A DNA stretch of 64,000 bases from Clostridium ganghwense (GCF_026735165.1 NZ_JAPQES010000003.1:62001-126000), one strand, 5' to 3'; numbered from the stretch's first letter, positions 1 through 9,544 are shown. The notes: generated by a model from the sequence alone, not told the origin. Numbers and translations are program-made.

Positions 1-876
1 AAACAACATGGATTCAAAGTTAAAAATATTACAGGAGGATTTAAATCATATATGTCTCAAAAATTTAAGCCACAAAAATTAAATTATTCTGAAGAATTAG
101 TTACTTCTGTTGAAAATCCTAAAATAGATACAGGCGTTATTAAAAACTTAGATGCATGTGGTCTTAGCTGCCCTGGTCCTTTAATGAGAGTTAAAGGTGC
201 AGTAGACGAATTAAATCCAGGAGATACTTTAAATGTTTCAGCATCAGACCCTGGTTTTTATGAAGATATTAAAGCATGGTGTAAAAAGACAAATACAGAA
301 TTAGTTAACCTAAACAAAGAAAAAGGTATAATTAAAGCAACTTTAAGAAAAAAATCTGAAGTAAATACATTATCTAAAAATGAAGCAGCAACTACTAGCC
401 CTGTAAAGGATTCTCAAACTATGGTAGTATTCAGCGGAGACTTAGATAAAGCTATTGCCTCATTTATAATAGCAAACGGTGCTGCAGCTATGGGTAAAAA
501 GGTTACTTTATTCTTTACATTCTGGGGAATAAACATTCTAAGAAAAAATGAACCAGTATCAGTTAAGAAAAACTTCATTGAAACAATGTTTGGTAAAATG
601 ATGCCAAGAGGAAGTAAAAAATTAAAACTATCAAATATGAACATGGGCGGAATGGGTCCAAAAATGATAAGAGGCATAATGGAAAAACACAATGTACATT
701 CTCTTGAAGAACTTATGCAGTCAGCTATTAATAACGGCGTTGAATTAGTTGCTTGCCAAATGTCTATGGAACTTTTAGGCCTAAAAGAAGAAGAATTAAT
801 AGACGGTGTAAAATTTGGTGGAGTTGGCTACTATCTTGGCGAAGCAGATGACTCTAATATAAATCTATTTATTTAA
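1..876 (+). CDS. CoA-disulfide reductase-like fusion protein, C-terminal part (rhodanese end, TusA and DsrE domains); 5' partial
   Basis: The reading frame is open from base 1, so the gene starts upstream of the window. The first 17 visible residues, ending GGFKSY, look like the end of a rhodanese domain. A TusA/SirA domain follows, with the CPGP motif at about visible residue 57, then a DsrE/DsrF-like domain over roughly the last 160 residues. In clostridia this order (FAD/NAD disulfide reductase, rhodanese, TusA, DsrE) forms one large fusion related to CoA-disulfide reductase. The family is tied to sulfur-relay or persulfide handling, but its exact substrate is not settled. The ATG at 52 follows AGGAGG and looks like a start, but that AGGAGG encodes Gly-Gly inside the rhodanese end, so I read 52 as an internal methionine. 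A strong terminator follows the stop. Confidence 0.8.
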   Translation, partial: KQHGFKVKNITGGFKSYMSQKFKPQKLNYSEELVTSVENPKIDTGVIKNLDACGLSCPGPLMRVKGAVDELNPGDTLNVSASDPGFYEDIKAWCKKTNTELVNLNKEKGIIKATLRKKSEVNTLSKNEAATTSPVKDSQTMVVFSGDLDKAIASFIIANGAAAMGKKVTLFFTFWGINILRKNEPVSVKKNFIETMFGKMMPRGSKKLKLSNMNMGGMGPKMIRGIMEKHNVHSLEELMQSAINNGVELVACQMSMELLGLKEEELIDGVKFGGVGYYLGEADDSNINLFI

Positions 877-887
877 AACACATAAAG

Positions 888-927
888 AAAGCAGTAAAGG
901 AATTACAAGTCCTTTACTGCTTTTTTT
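888..927 (+). terminator. Rho-independent terminator after the TusA/DsrE fusion gene
   Basis: A 12-bp perfect stem (890-901 with 910-921, arm AGCAGTAAAGGA) encloses an 8-nt loop and runs into seven T residues. It lies 12 bases after the stop codon. Confidence 0.9.
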
Positions 928-964
928 ATGGTCACTGGGAATTAGTGATTGCAAATTATATATA

Positions 965-1786
965 TTAAAGCTCAATAAAAAAACTATTAAACGGTTTTAT
1001 AGGTCTTGTAATTCTATAAAAATATCTAAAACTTATTATTAAAATTATAAGTCCTATCACGATATACATTGGAATATAACAAGGTATTACTCCCTTTGAT
1101 ATGTTTATAATACCAGGAACTATAATTAAACCAGAAATATTAAAAACTCCATGAGTTAATATGGCTGCCCATATCGAATCACTCCATGTATAGATAATTG
1201 CCAGTATGATACCTAAAATTCCTGTATAAACTGTTTGAAATGCATTTCCATGAAATATCCCAAAAATTGAAGCTTGAACTATAATTGCAGAAACTAAATC
1301 AATATTTTCTCTTAATTTATTATATATTATTCCTCTAAATAAAACTTCCTCAAAGATTGGAACAAAAATTAATAAACATATAAGTTCACTAATGCTATTA
1401 CCTCCATTAAAATATGAACCTAATATTTCCCCATATATATGTAATATGTTTACATCACTTTTAGCTATACAACTAGTCATTAAACTAAAGCTAATACTTA
1501 TTAAAATTATTGGTAAAATATATTGATTCTTAAACTTGTTAAAATCACAATACTTAATTAAATCTTCATTATCAAGTTTAAATAAAAGATAATAACCAAT
1601 AAAAGTAATTATTATGGCTATAGGAAGTGTGCTAAATCCATATTTAATTATTAAATCATCCACTCCTTCTAACCCAATTTCTTTCTCCATAATAAAAATA
1701 GTGATTATAGTAACTAATGACTGTACTAGTATATAAATAAAAAGATACTTTAAGATGTAGAATACCAAATACAAAAATTTTTTCAT
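965..1786 (-). CDS. CPBP family intramembrane glutamic endopeptidase
   Basis: This 273-residue protein has about eight hydrophobic segments. It carries the CPBP/Abi (formerly CAAX protease) signatures: EEVLFRG with the paired catalytic glutamates, an FGIFHGN motif and a last motif ILTHGVFN. The family are membrane proteases related to Rce1. In Firmicutes they process peptides or protect against self-made bacteriocins, but the substrate here cannot be told. The start is supported by AGGAGG nine bases upstream. It stands alone between terminators and looks monocistronic. Confidence 0.85.
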   Translation of the reverse strand: MKKFLYLVFYILKYLFIYILVQSLVTIITIFIMEKEIGLEGVDDLIIKYGFSTLPIAIIITFIGYYLLFKLDNEDLIKYCDFNKFKNQYILPIILISISFSLMTSCIAKSDVNILHIYGEILGSYFNGGNSISELICLLIFVPIFEEVLFRGIIYNKLRENIDLVSAIIVQASIFGIFHGNAFQTVYTGILGIILAIIYTWSDSIWAAILTHGVFNISGLIIVPGIINISKGVIPCYIPMYIVIGLIILIISFRYFYRITRPIKPFNSFFIEL

Positions 1787-1898
1787 TGGTTTCCTCCTCT
1801 AAACAAAATTATAAAATCTCCTTTAATTTATTTCCATTTTTTTCAAGTCACTTTCTTAATAATACACCATTTAATGTTTTTTGTAAATATTTAACAAT

Positions 1899-1930
1899 AA
1901 AAACTCTATGTAAAATACATAGAGTTTTTT
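1899..1930 (-). terminator. Rho-independent terminator of the M29 aminopeptidase gene
   Basis: The hairpin ACTCTATGTA/TACATAGAGT has a 3-nt loop and T-runs on both strands. It follows the minus-strand aminopeptidase stop at 1956 by about 30 bases. Confidence 0.8.
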
Positions 1931-1955
1931 TCTGCTTATTTTTATAATTTATAAT

Positions 1956-3083
1956 TTATAAATTATATTTTTCAAGTATTTCATCCATTAATTTACCATT
2001 TTCATAAAACAATTCTCCATCTGCATAAATCTTTCCACCATCTCTCATATCACAAAGCATATCCCAGTGAATTACAGATTTATTCTTTCCACCAGCTTCA
2101 GGCATAGAGTCTCCTATAGCCATATGAATAGTGCCTCCTATTTTTTCATCAAATAACATATTTCTAGTGAAATTTTTAATTCCATAGTTTGTTCCTATTG
2201 CAACTTCTCCAAATCTTGAAGCACCTTCATCTGTTTCTAATAAAGTTTTTAAAAGTTCTTCTCCTTTTTTAGCAGTAGCTTTTACAACTTTACCCTCTTT
2301 TACTTCTAAACTAATGCCTTCTATTTCTTTTCCTGCATATATTCCAGGGAAACTGAAAGTTATATGTCCATTAATTCCATCTTCAACTGGTGAAGTAAAG
2401 ATTTCTCCATCAGGGAAATTAACTTTTCCATCACAATTTATCCAATTTCTACCCGCCATATTAACTTTTATATCTGTACCTTCTGATATTATATGTAGTT
2501 CTTTTTTATCATTTAAATATTTTATCCATCTCTCATGATAAGCACTTATCTTCTTCCACTCTGCCACAGGATCTTCTGAATCTAAAAGTCCTGCGCCATA
2601 AACAAAGTCTTCGTATTCTGAAAGACTCATATTTGCTTCTTGAGCATCTGCATATGTTGGGAACTGAGTTCCACACCATCTTAGACTGCCATCTCCCATT
2701 TTTTCTGAATATATCTTTCTCCAACTTGTTGCACCCTTAGTACTTAATTGTATCTTCTTAGAATCTACATTTGAATTAGCCTTAGTATTTTTTGTTCCCC
2801 AAGCAGTAAGCCATACATCTGCCTTTTCTAAAGCAGTTTTTTGTATAAAATTCTCTTCTTGTAATTGTTCATCACTACTGTATTTTAATTTTGCTTGGCT
2901 AACTTCATGTGAAGTTAAAACAGTTTCAACGTGAGCACCTGCTTTTATAGTTTCTTTTACAACTTCAACCATCCAAGGCTCTGCAACATCCTCACACTGA
3001 ACTAAAACAAAGTCTCCTTTTTTAACCTCTGCTGAATAATTAACTAAAAGTTTAGCAAGCTTATTTAATCTTGGATCTGACAT
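1956..3083 (-). CDS. M29 family (thermophilic-type) metallo-aminopeptidase
   Basis: This 375-residue protein matches AmpS/PepS/aminopeptidase T, cytosolic exopeptidases with a two-metal centre. Expected ligands are visible in order: Glu in SPVED (about residue 233), Glu in RFGEVAIG, His in GGTIHMAIG, and His and Asp in VIHWDML near residue 345. The N-terminus (MSDPRLNKLAKLLVNYS) is typical of the family, and AAGGAGG lies eight bases before the ATG. It is somewhat shorter than the roughly 400-410 residues common for M29 but has all metal ligands. It probably takes part in peptide turnover. No operon partner is evident: the DMT permease gene upstream is 55 bases away. Confidence 0.9.
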   Translation of the reverse strand: MSDPRLNKLAKLLVNYSAEVKKGDFVLVQCEDVAEPWMVEVVKETIKAGAHVETVLTSHEVSQAKLKYSSDEQLQEENFIQKTALEKADVWLTAWGTKNTKANSNVDSKKIQLSTKGATSWRKIYSEKMGDGSLRWCGTQFPTYADAQEANMSLSEYEDFVYGAGLLDSEDPVAEWKKISAYHERWIKYLNDKKELHIISEGTDIKVNMAGRNWINCDGKVNFPDGEIFTSPVEDGINGHITFSFPGIYAGKEIEGISLEVKEGKVVKATAKKGEELLKTLLETDEGASRFGEVAIGTNYGIKNFTRNMLFDEKIGGTIHMAIGDSMPEAGGKNKSVIHWDMLCDMRDGGKIYADGELFYENGKLMDEILEKYNL

Positions 3084-3137
3084 TTTAATTCCTCCTTTTT
3101 ATTTAAAACTGATTATTAACAAATTTAGTATTTTAAT

Positions 3138-4049
3138 CTATATATTATAGTCAGCTCTTCTTTGTTGTCTATCAACTATTTTTTTCTTTCCACTAAAACT
3201 AACTAAAAATACTCCTGCAAGAATGATAACGCTTCCCATACCTTGCCAAATAGTTATACTTTCTTTCAAAATTAATGCAGCTGTAACTAAAGTAATCATG
3301 GGCTGTAAATTAACATATGTTGTTATTACTGTAGCTCCTAATTTTTCTAAACAATATATGTATATAGCAAATCCTATACAAGAACAAAATATCGCTAGAT
3401 ATAACAAATTTAAAGCTACTTTCATTGACGGCATTTGTAAATTAGCAACTAATAATGAAGGGCTTAAAAATATACACCCCCATATAGCCTGATATGTTGT
3501 CACAGTTATACTTTTATACTCACCTTCGACCTTACTATTTACAATATTATACATAACCCAACTTAAAGCTGCGCCTAATGCCATCAAATCGCCAATAGTT
3601 CCTTTTGAAAATAAGCTTACTTTGCCTTTTGAAGATACAATTATGACTATTCCTATTAAGCTCAATGTTGTACCTAATATTTTTCTTAATGTAAACTTTT
3701 CTCCAAATACTATTCTTTGTGATACAATGGTAAATATAGGTATAGATGCAATAAGTACTGATACATTTGAAGCTGTAGTATATGAAACTGCTAAATTTTC
3801 AAATGTAAAATATAATGATATTCCAAATAATCCACCTAAAGCCATCTTGCCCCTATCTTTTTTTAATATTTTTTCCTCCGGAAACTTAATTTTTAAACTT
3901 ATGTATAAAATAATAGCTGCAACCAAGTATCTATAAAATGCTGATAATATTGGATCAATCTCTTTTACAACTACTTTAATACTTAAATAAGACATCCCCC
4001 AAAGAAACATTACAATCCATGCCATCATATGTGCAAATTTCTTATTCAT
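3138..4049 (-). CDS. EamA/DMT family permease
   Basis: About ten hydrophobic segments are arranged as two EamA repeats (first near MFLWGMSYLSIKVVVKEIDP, second near DLMALGAALSWVMYNIV). This marks a drug/metabolite transporter superfamily member of 303 residues, probably an amino-acid or metabolite exporter; the substrate is unknown. I place the start at the ATG at 4049 because GGGGGAG lies seven bases before it. An in-frame start 42 bases further upstream has no ribosome site and adds residues not typical of the family. Just upstream is the terminator of the yhaN gene, so this gene has its own promoter. Confidence 0.85.
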   Translation of the reverse strand: MNKKFAHMMAWIVMFLWGMSYLSIKVVVKEIDPILSAFYRYLVAAIILYISLKIKFPEEKILKKDRGKMALGGLFGISLYFTFENLAVSYTTASNVSVLIASIPIFTIVSQRIVFGEKFTLRKILGTTLSLIGIVIIVSSKGKVSLFSKGTIGDLMALGAALSWVMYNIVNSKVEGEYKSITVTTYQAIWGCIFLSPSLLVANLQMPSMKVALNLLYLAIFCSCIGFAIYIYCLEKLGATVITTYVNLQPMITLVTAALILKESITIWQGMGSVIILAGVFLVSFSGKKKIVDRQQRRADYNI

Positions 4050-4152
4050 AAATACTCCCCCTTTCATCATTAACCCTAACCATATTTCCACTAAACTACA
4101 TATACTTTAATATTCTAACATTTCAATATAATTACTGTAAACGATAAAATAT

Positions 4153-4191
4153 ACTAAAACCACTAAAATTTCATCAAATTTTAGTGGTTTT
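4153..4191 (-). terminator. Rho-independent terminator after the yhaN-like gene
   Basis: A 16-bp perfect stem (4156-4171 with 4176-4191) and a 4-nt loop lie immediately after the minus-strand stop at 4196. Read on the minus strand, the T-rich tail is TTTTAGTAT. Confidence 0.85.
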
Positions 4192-4195
4192 AGCT

Positions 4196-6994
4196 TTAAA
4201 CTAAATATTTAATTAAACTATCTTTGTCACATAAAGTAAATCTCCCTTTTTCTAAATTCCAATACTGAACATCTTTTGATACCTCGTGTATATATTCTAA
4301 TAACTGAGGATGACAAGTTGTTAAAAAAATTTGGTTAGTTTTTGATATTTCTAATAAAATTTTCATAACTTGTTTAGTATGCTTCTCATCAAAATTTACA
4401 AAAGAATCATCCAATATTATAGGTAATGGAGGATTAATTTCTTTTATTCTACTTAAACGCACCGCCAAAAATAGCTGTTCCTTTGTAGCTCTACTCAAAA
4501 CCTCTGGATTATGATGAATATTTCCATCTTCCAAAGTAGTTTTAAACTCTAAACTAGATAAGTCTTCTGGTGGAAGTATGCTTTTATATTCACCTTCTGT
4601 AATCTGTGATAAATATTCACTAGCACCTCTTAGTAAAGAATCCTTAGTGTTTTCAATAAAATGGTTTTGAAGTTTTCTTAATATATACTCTGCTGCTTTT
4701 AGAGAAGCATATTTTTTTGCAAGAGGCCTTAGTCCTTTTCTTCCATTATCAATATACTGTTCTGCATTCTCAATATTTTCTGTAGTTTTCAAAATATCCA
4801 GTTCATATTTTAAACTTTGACGTTTTTCCTTTAGATTTTCCAATTCTTTTCTAATATTTTTGAACTCTTTTTCTACAGTATCATATTCTTCATCAACCTC
4901 TGAATACAATTTATACTTTTCAAATATATTTTTATAATTGCCATCATATTCACAATAATTTTTTAAAGTCTTCTCTAATATTTCTTGCTCTGACTTTAAC
5001 TCTAAAACTTCTTTGTATCTCTTATTCATTTCTATATATTCTTCTAAAACTCTTAAAATATCTTCTTTATTATATTCTTCACCTATTGTTTCATATATCT
5101 TTTTTTCCAATAAATCTTTTCTATACTGCACCAATTGAAGTTCTTCTGAAAAATCCACATAATCATTAAGAATTTCAATCATATTAAATAGCTTGTCACT
5201 ATTTTTAATCAAACTTTTTCCTACAGCATCTATCTCTTCTTTATAAATAGTTTTCCTAAATTGACACACTATATTAAGCATAGAATTTAATTCATTATTA
5301 ACTACGTTTCCTGCTTTAGAAGCTTTACTTACCATTCCTTGAAGATTAATAATTCTACTTTTAAGCTCCTTAACTCTTCTAAAATACTCTTTTAACATAT
5401 CACCTGAAACTTCTACCTGAAGATTTAATAAACTTCTATAGCCTTGGATTTTTTTATTGTTATTTTCTGCTTTTTTGCATACTTCTTCATAAAGTTTATT
5501 CTTTTCATTTAATTCATCCTTGATGTTTTCTATACCATTTCTTAAATCATCACTACTATCACCGCTAACCGTATATGAAATATACTTTATTACACCGTAT
5601 ATTCCTCCTAAAATCGTTCCGGACATAGCTAATATAATTCCAGCTTTATAGTAATTTATAAAAGATAGCACAACACCTAAAATTATAATCATTAACGAGA
5701 TATAAAAATATCTTTTTATAAACTCATCTATATTAAAATAAACATTTTTAGAATTTGTTTTCTCTATTACTTTTTTATTTACTTTTAACGATTTTAATTC
5801 ATTTTCTATCATATTTTTTTCATACATCAATTGATTATATTTATCTATAGTATTATTTATATCTTCTATGTTAATAATATCTGTTTTAATACTTAGTACT
5901 TTATTAAAGTCATCGCTCCATTCCTCATTAATATTCCTAATTTCTTTTATAATTTCTTCTCTTTCCTGAAGGCAATTTTCCTTCAATTCCTTGTAATTTT
6001 TTATCTTTTCAGTCATTCCAGAAATATTATTATAGAAATATTTAATCTTGTCTTTATAATTTATGAGCTTCTCTCTTAAACTTTTATGTCCTCCAGTATT
6101 TTGTTTAAATTTAAAATCACTTTGTTCGTATTCATATAAAACATCTTCATATTCTTCTTTTAAGCTTATAACTCTTTCAATAGCTTGATACTTAAAATCC
6201 TTTATATCGTTTTCTTCCTCAAAAATATTCAGTTTTAATTGAATTTCTTTAAGCTTTTCATAGGAACTAAAATTACTTTTAATTATTTGGAGAATATTAA
6301 TTCTTTTTTCTAGGTTTTGAATCATATCTTCTTCTTCACTTATTTGTTTATTGACTTTTTCTAACTCTTTACTTTTATCATAATATTCTTCAACCTCACT
6401 TATAGCTTTTTCTCTAAGTTCAATACCTTTTTTTATAGATTTATTGTATTCCTTAAATTGAGCTGTTGAAGAATTCCCATTTTTTCCACCTATTTTTATT
6501 GCTTCTTTTTGAATCTCTTTCAATATTTGAGGAACTTGAGCAATTTCCTTGAAACCTGCTCCTAAAAATATTGTCTGCATATTATTTATTTCTTTTGAAT
6601 TTTTTAATCCTGTGTTTTGTAATTCATCTAAACTTATGGTAAAAAGCTGCTTATATTTAAAATAATCCACATTACTATATATATTCTGAATAGAAATTTG
6701 TCTATTAACATTTAAGCCCTTTACCACAGGGTTCTTGTTTCCTTTTATATCTATATTGAATATCTCTCCTTCTTCAGTTTCAACATCATAATTAACCCCA
6801 TATTCAACATTTGGCGGAGGTAACTCCCTATTATTAGATAAAAAGCCAAAACCTAAATGTCTTAAAAGTTCCATAAAAGATGACTTACCCGCCCTATTAT
6901 GTCCACCTATTACAACTATGTTTCCATTTAGATTATCCAGCTTTTCATCTCTAAATATGCCAAAATCCTTTATATATATTCTTTTTATTCTCAA
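4196..6994 (-). CDS. yhaN: YhaN-like SbcC/Rad50-type ATPase with central membrane segments
   Basis: This 932-residue protein has a split ATPase. Walker A (GGHNRAGKSS) is at residues 30-39. Near the C-terminus come an ABC signature-like LSRATKEQ and Walker B (PLPIILDDSFVNFD). Long coiled coils lie between. Around residues 430-475 are two adjacent hydrophobic helices (for example YFYISLMIIILGVVLSF), the feature that separates YhaN from soluble SbcC and suggests membrane anchoring. It is expected to act with the phosphoesterase YhaO in DNA end processing or repair; the cellular job is poorly defined. The start is TTG at 6994, overlapping the yhaO stop (TTGA) behind AAGGAAA, which implies translational coupling. 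The gene is the second of a two-gene operon and ends at a strong terminator. Confidence 0.85.
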   Translation of the reverse strand: MRIKRIYIKDFGIFRDEKLDNLNGNIVVIGGHNRAGKSSFMELLRHLGFGFLSNNRELPPPNVEYGVNYDVETEEGEIFNIDIKGNKNPVVKGLNVNRQISIQNIYSNVDYFKYKQLFTISLDELQNTGLKNSKEINNMQTIFLGAGFKEIAQVPQILKEIQKEAIKIGGKNGNSSTAQFKEYNKSIKKGIELREKAISEVEEYYDKSKELEKVNKQISEEEDMIQNLEKRINILQIIKSNFSSYEKLKEIQLKLNIFEEENDIKDFKYQAIERVISLKEEYEDVLYEYEQSDFKFKQNTGGHKSLREKLINYKDKIKYFYNNISGMTEKIKNYKELKENCLQEREEIIKEIRNINEEWSDDFNKVLSIKTDIINIEDINNTIDKYNQLMYEKNMIENELKSLKVNKKVIEKTNSKNVYFNIDEFIKRYFYISLMIIILGVVLSFINYYKAGIILAMSGTILGGIYGVIKYISYTVSGDSSDDLRNGIENIKDELNEKNKLYEEVCKKAENNNKKIQGYRSLLNLQVEVSGDMLKEYFRRVKELKSRIINLQGMVSKASKAGNVVNNELNSMLNIVCQFRKTIYKEEIDAVGKSLIKNSDKLFNMIEILNDYVDFSEELQLVQYRKDLLEKKIYETIGEEYNKEDILRVLEEYIEMNKRYKEVLELKSEQEILEKTLKNYCEYDGNYKNIFEKYKLYSEVDEEYDTVEKEFKNIRKELENLKEKRQSLKYELDILKTTENIENAEQYIDNGRKGLRPLAKKYASLKAAEYILRKLQNHFIENTKDSLLRGASEYLSQITEGEYKSILPPEDLSSLEFKTTLEDGNIHHNPEVLSRATKEQLFLAVRLSRIKEINPPLPIILDDSFVNFDEKHTKQVMKILLEISKTNQIFLTTCHPQLLEYIHEVSKDVQYWNLEKGRFTLCDKDSLIKYLV

Positions 6995-8355
6995 TTTCCT
7001 TCACCTTTTTCTAACAATTTCTCTATGATAATTTCTCCTGCTTGATTTATTATCTCTTCAATGATGTTTTGATCTAGCTGAATCTTTTCCTCATTAAAAT
7101 CTTCTTTATCATACTTTTTTTGAAATACACTTCCAAAAGTACTTATAATTTCTTTGTTTATATTGTCACATGAAAAAATCTCCTGCACAATTTTATCTAT
7201 TTCTTTAAATGCTGCATTAGTTTGCTTTAAACTTTCTATATCTAAAATTTCTTTTCTAGTATTAATTTCTATAGAATCCGTATATAAAAATAAATCATTA
7301 TTCATAAAATGATTATTTAAAGTTTGAACTAAATAATCTCTTATATTTTCCTCATCTTCTCTTAAGATTTCATCAATTTCTCCTCTACCTTCTATACTCC
7401 ACTGTACGATATATCCTTTTAAAATGCTTGATAAAGGATAAGTACTCTGAAATCCTTCTGGTATCTTTGGAATATTTTCTAAAATAACTTGTCCTTTTTC
7501 TATAAACATATCTTCAAGTTCACTTAAATTAATAGGCTTTTTTTCTTTATCTTCATCTATTCTAAGTATAATTTTTTTCCAAATAACCGTTGATGTAGGA
7601 ATATAACTAATATTACTAGAAAGCTCCTCATTAACCTCTACAAGTAGGCATCCTCCTATGCCATCTTCTCCTATATCTCTTCCCTGAGGAATCCCAGGAT
7701 ATACTATGATAGGACTTATAGGATTAATTAATTTACATTTATGAATATGCCCAAGAGCCCAATAATTTATATTTTCATTTCTTTTTAATTCTTCTACACT
7801 ACATGGAATATAATTCTTGTTTTTAGGCTCCAATTGAGTATGTAATAAACCAATATTATAAACTGAATTGTCTATAGGTTCATAGGAATTAAAAACTTTT
7901 CTTCCTTCCCATTTTCCTCTATATGATTGTCCTAAAATTCTAGCAATTAACCTTTCACTTTTATATTCCTCAAAAGTTTCTGCCTCTTCGCTGCTAAATA
8001 AATAAACATTAGTAGGTAAATCAAATAATTCTTCAGCTTTTCCTAGTGGATCATGATTACCTCTTATGATGTATACATTAATCTCATGTTGTTTAAGTAT
8101 TTTGCACTGACGTTGAAAAAATTCGCCTGCTTTTACTGTCCTAATCTCTCTATCATAAATATCTCCAGATAAAAGAATAAAATCCACCTCATATTTAATA
8201 GCACTGTCACAAATTCTTTTAAAAGCCTCGTATACTGCTTCTTTAAACAATGTTTTTATTTCTTTTAAGCCGTCATAATTTATATGTAAAATACTTCCTA
8301 AATGAATATCTGCAGCATGAATAAATCTTAGTTTATTCCTAATTGTATTCTTCAT
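6991..8355 (-). CDS. yhaO: YhaO-like SbcD/Mre11 family metallophosphoesterase
   Basis: This 454-residue protein has an N-terminal calcineurin-like nuclease domain with all expected metal motifs: DIH (residues 16-18), GD (64-65), GNHD (99-102) and GHIHK near residue 198. The C-terminal roughly 200 residues form the variable capping region. Mre11/SbcD enzymes cut DNA ends with an SMC-like ATPase, here encoded by the overlapping next gene. The ATG at 8355 has AAAGGAG eight bases upstream. The two genes form a compact operon bounded by terminators on both sides. Confidence 0.88.
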   Translation of the reverse strand: MKNTIRNKLRFIHAADIHLGSILHINYDGLKEIKTLFKEAVYEAFKRICDSAIKYEVDFILLSGDIYDREIRTVKAGEFFQRQCKILKQHEINVYIIRGNHDPLGKAEELFDLPTNVYLFSSEEAETFEEYKSERLIARILGQSYRGKWEGRKVFNSYEPIDNSVYNIGLLHTQLEPKNKNYIPCSVEELKRNENINYWALGHIHKCKLINPISPIIVYPGIPQGRDIGEDGIGGCLLVEVNEELSSNISYIPTSTVIWKKIILRIDEDKEKKPINLSELEDMFIEKGQVILENIPKIPEGFQSTYPLSSILKGYIVQWSIEGRGEIDEILREDEENIRDYLVQTLNNHFMNNDLFLYTDSIEINTRKEILDIESLKQTNAAFKEIDKIVQEIFSCDNINKEIISTFGSVFQKKYDKEDFNEEKIQLDQNIIEEIINQAGEIIIEKLLEKGEGN

Positions 8356-8370
8356 TTTTTCGCTCCTTTT

Positions 8371-8409
8371 ATATAAATAAAGATAGGCATAAACATCCTA
8401 TCTTTATTT
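8371..8409 (-). terminator. Rho-independent terminator of the ADP-ribosylglycohydrolase gene
   Basis: A 13-bp stem (8375-8387 with 8397-8409, arm AAATAAAGATAGG) overlaps the stop codon of the minus-strand gene ending at 8409. It separates that gene from the yhaO-yhaN operon. Confidence 0.8.
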
Positions 8410-9275
8410 TACTCTACTTTTGCTATTTCTTCACTTATCATTAAAAGTTCCTCTTTTACTGATAAATTTTGTTTCCATTTATCGCTTATGTTATGATATC
8501 CATAATATACTCCTGCAATTCCTCCTGTAATTGTTCCTATAGTATCCCTATTCTCATAGATTTCTATAGATTTTAATACAGCTTCATCATAAGATTCTGT
8601 ATTTAAAAAACACCACAAAGAACACTTTAGGGTGTCTACAGCACATTCACTTTTATTTAATTCACTTTCATTAATATCTAATATATCTTTGTATTCGGTA
8701 AATTTTTTTAAAACTTCGATTACAGCGTCCCTCTTATTTTCTCCTTTCAGATATCTATATACAAGCATGTTGTAAATTATACATACTTCTGCCGCACTTT
8801 TACTGAAATGTGTTAAATTTGACTGTTGTCTTGTAACTTTTATCATATGATCTAATTCCTTATAATATAGTGCTACTGGAATAGTTCTCATAAGTGAACC
8901 ATTTCCAGCACTTCTTCCCCCTAACTTCAAATGTGCTTTTACTGAAGCTTTTCTCCAATTCTTATATCTTTCATATTCTGCTAAAGCTATTCTAATAGTT
9001 AATCCTAAATTTTCAAGATTACCATGATATATTTTAAGAAAATGTTTTCCTATAGCATCTAAAGGTTCTTTAGGCTTTTCTATAATTCCCTTTGCAGTTG
9101 CTATCATCATTTTAGTATCATCCGTTATTTCTCTATCATTATATTCAATAAAATATTTTTCAACATCTTCACATCTATTTCTATACTTATTGGGATTATA
9201 TTTTAAATATTTAGTCAATGAATCTCCACAGGCAGCACCAAATAATCCTCCTCTTATTCTATCTATATTCTTCAC
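8409..9275 (-). CDS. ADP-ribosylglycohydrolase family protein
   Basis: This 288-residue all-helical protein of the ARH/DraG family has RGGLFGAACGDSL at the N-terminus, TDDT at residues 51-54, GNGSLMR in the middle and a last motif NRDTIGTITGGIAG at 242-255. Family members bind two Mg ions and remove ADP-ribose from proteins or small molecules. The last motif normally reads DxDT; here the first aspartate position is Asn242 and only Asp244-Thr245 remain, so one metal site may be weakened. The start is GTG at 9275, six bases after GGGGGAG. No ADP-ribosyltransferase partner lies beside it, so the target is unknown. Confidence 0.82.
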   Translation of the reverse strand: MKNIDRIRGGLFGAACGDSLTKYLKYNPNKYRNRCEDVEKYFIEYNDREITDDTKMMIATAKGIIEKPKEPLDAIGKHFLKIYHGNLENLGLTIRIALAEYERYKNWRKASVKAHLKLGGRSAGNGSLMRTIPVALYYKELDHMIKVTRQQSNLTHFSKSAAEVCIIYNMLVYRYLKGENKRDAVIEVLKKFTEYKDILDINESELNKSECAVDTLKCSLWCFLNTESYDEAVLKSIEIYENRDTIGTITGGIAGVYYGYHNISDKWKQNLSVKEELLMISEEIAKVE

Positions 9276-9468
9276 TGTACACTCCCCCTATTTACTAAAT
9301 CATAAATAGATTTAATAAAAATAAACAAATTCATCTACATAATAAATAATATTTATAATTAATCATTTATTCTTTTTAGTATAATCTAATTTTACATCTT
9401 GAGTTTATGTATTACAATATTTAAAATTATTTCTTTTTTATGGTATTTTTGTTGTTTTTAATGGCAAT

Positions 9469-9494
9469 ATATTAATTTGTTCACAAATTAATAT
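9469..9494. promoter_or_regulatory. 12-bp perfect palindrome upstream of the DUF4397 gene
   Basis: ATATTAATTTGT and its exact reverse complement are separated by TC, about 50 bases before the DUF4397 start. It could be an operator or an RNA hairpin. I could not place a convincing -35/-10 pair in this AT-rich gap (9276-9544), which otherwise shows nothing I can name. Confidence 0.4.
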
Positions 9495-9544
9495 TAGTAT
9501 CATATCTTATATATGTAGAAATAATTTTGAAAGGTGACTAGTTT

